DNA of 64,000 nucleotides from Saprospirales bacterium (GTDB lineage Bacteria > Bacteroidota > Bacteroidia > Chitinophagales > Saprospiraceae): assembly GCA_016703765.1 (NCBI GenBank), contig JADJBL010000045.1, positions 372,001-436,000 of the forward strand. Direction: 5' to 3'. Both the position numbers and the translations under genes were made by a program. The notes beneath the pieces were generated by a model. It saw nothing but the letters and a program-made list of their open reading frames with translations. It was not told the DNA's origin and did not search any database. Positions 63,781 through 64,000 of this stretch are shown here, one piece after another (position 1 is the first letter of the stretch; each line of letters starts with the position of its first letter).

Positions 63781-63850
63781 AGTTAATGAGTTAATAAGTT
63801 AATGAGTTATTGACTTACAATAACTCATTAACTTATTAACTCATTAACTT
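63781..63850. repeat. 31-bp perfect octamer-word hairpin
   Basis: Arms 63781-63811 and 63819-63850 pair perfectly over 31 bp around GACTTAC. Each arm is a run of 8-mers AGTTAATG/AGTTAATA. It lies 13 bp after the guaB stop, suited to terminate guaB, and is the most perfect member of the octamer family. Confidence 0.95.
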
Positions 63851-63862
63851 TAGAAAAATAAC

Positions 63863-64000
<138 letters not shown>

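Overview
This 64 kb window looks like a chromosomal segment of a Bacteroidota bacterium, most likely of the Saprospiria (Saprospiraceae/Lewinellaceae type). The reasons are Bacteroidota-type promoters (TAnnTTTG -7 boxes, many reading TACCTTTG or TATCTTTG), type IX secretion cargo with C-terminal sorting domains, SprB repeats, DUF4292, LptC/CNNM/PpiD and TonB proteins of Bacteroidota type, and moderately high G+C coding DNA. Almost all of it is housekeeping. No rRNA, tRNA, CRISPR array, prophage or classical IS element was recognised.

Layout: 1-6783 is a leftward cell-envelope operon (sugar nucleotidyltransferase, TPR protein, DUF4292 lipoprotein, EnvC-like factor) followed by HflX and an M29 aminopeptidase cut by the left edge. 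6789-7374 is an AT-richer four-helix-bundle gene framed by inverted arrays of a 7-bp word. Pyruvate kinase, FabF, RNase III, an orphan LuxR-type regulator and a geranylgeranyl-reductase-like flavoprotein follow. 13.8-21.8 kb is a GlgE-pathway alpha-glucan cluster (GlgE, TreS-maltokinase fusion, a stand-alone CBM48-type protein, GlgB). 21.9-35.4 kb holds a SprB-repeat T9SS protein, an MFS transporter, an S9 peptidase, a YdbS/YdbT-like pair, Mfd and an acyl-CoA ligase. 35.6-46.5 kb holds L34, TPR and TonB proteins, VanZ, GcvH, citrate synthase, DUF3109, a PpiD-type foldase, a CNNM/CBS protein and LptC. 46.3-64 kb holds a lipoprotein, Prs, L25, a nitrilase-family amidase, DUF937, an HD-PycTM fusion, RlmB, two large T9SS exoproteins, AsnRS, a DCC-family protein and the end of GuaB.

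Two themes stand out beyond the genes. First, many intergenic regions carry long hairpins. Some are built from short tandem words (7-, 8- or 9-mers, with a different word at different loci), and others are near-perfect 41-bp palindromes with a 3-nt loop. At 6789-7367 the same arm-loop-arm plan encloses the four-helix-bundle gene, which suggests a family of hairpin elements with or without cargo. Second, several genes that should be intact (prs, treS-mak, a TPR gene, ppiD) carry apparent single-base frameshifts, some in homopolymers, and two poly-G tracts look like sequence artefacts.

Candidates for new biology are the cargo-bearing hairpin element, the HD-PycTM membrane protein whose HD metal ligands are substituted, a TreS domain whose catalytic nucleophile is replaced by serine inside an otherwise intact GlgE cluster, and a duplicated promoter-plus-terminator unit at 61.36-61.61 kb.
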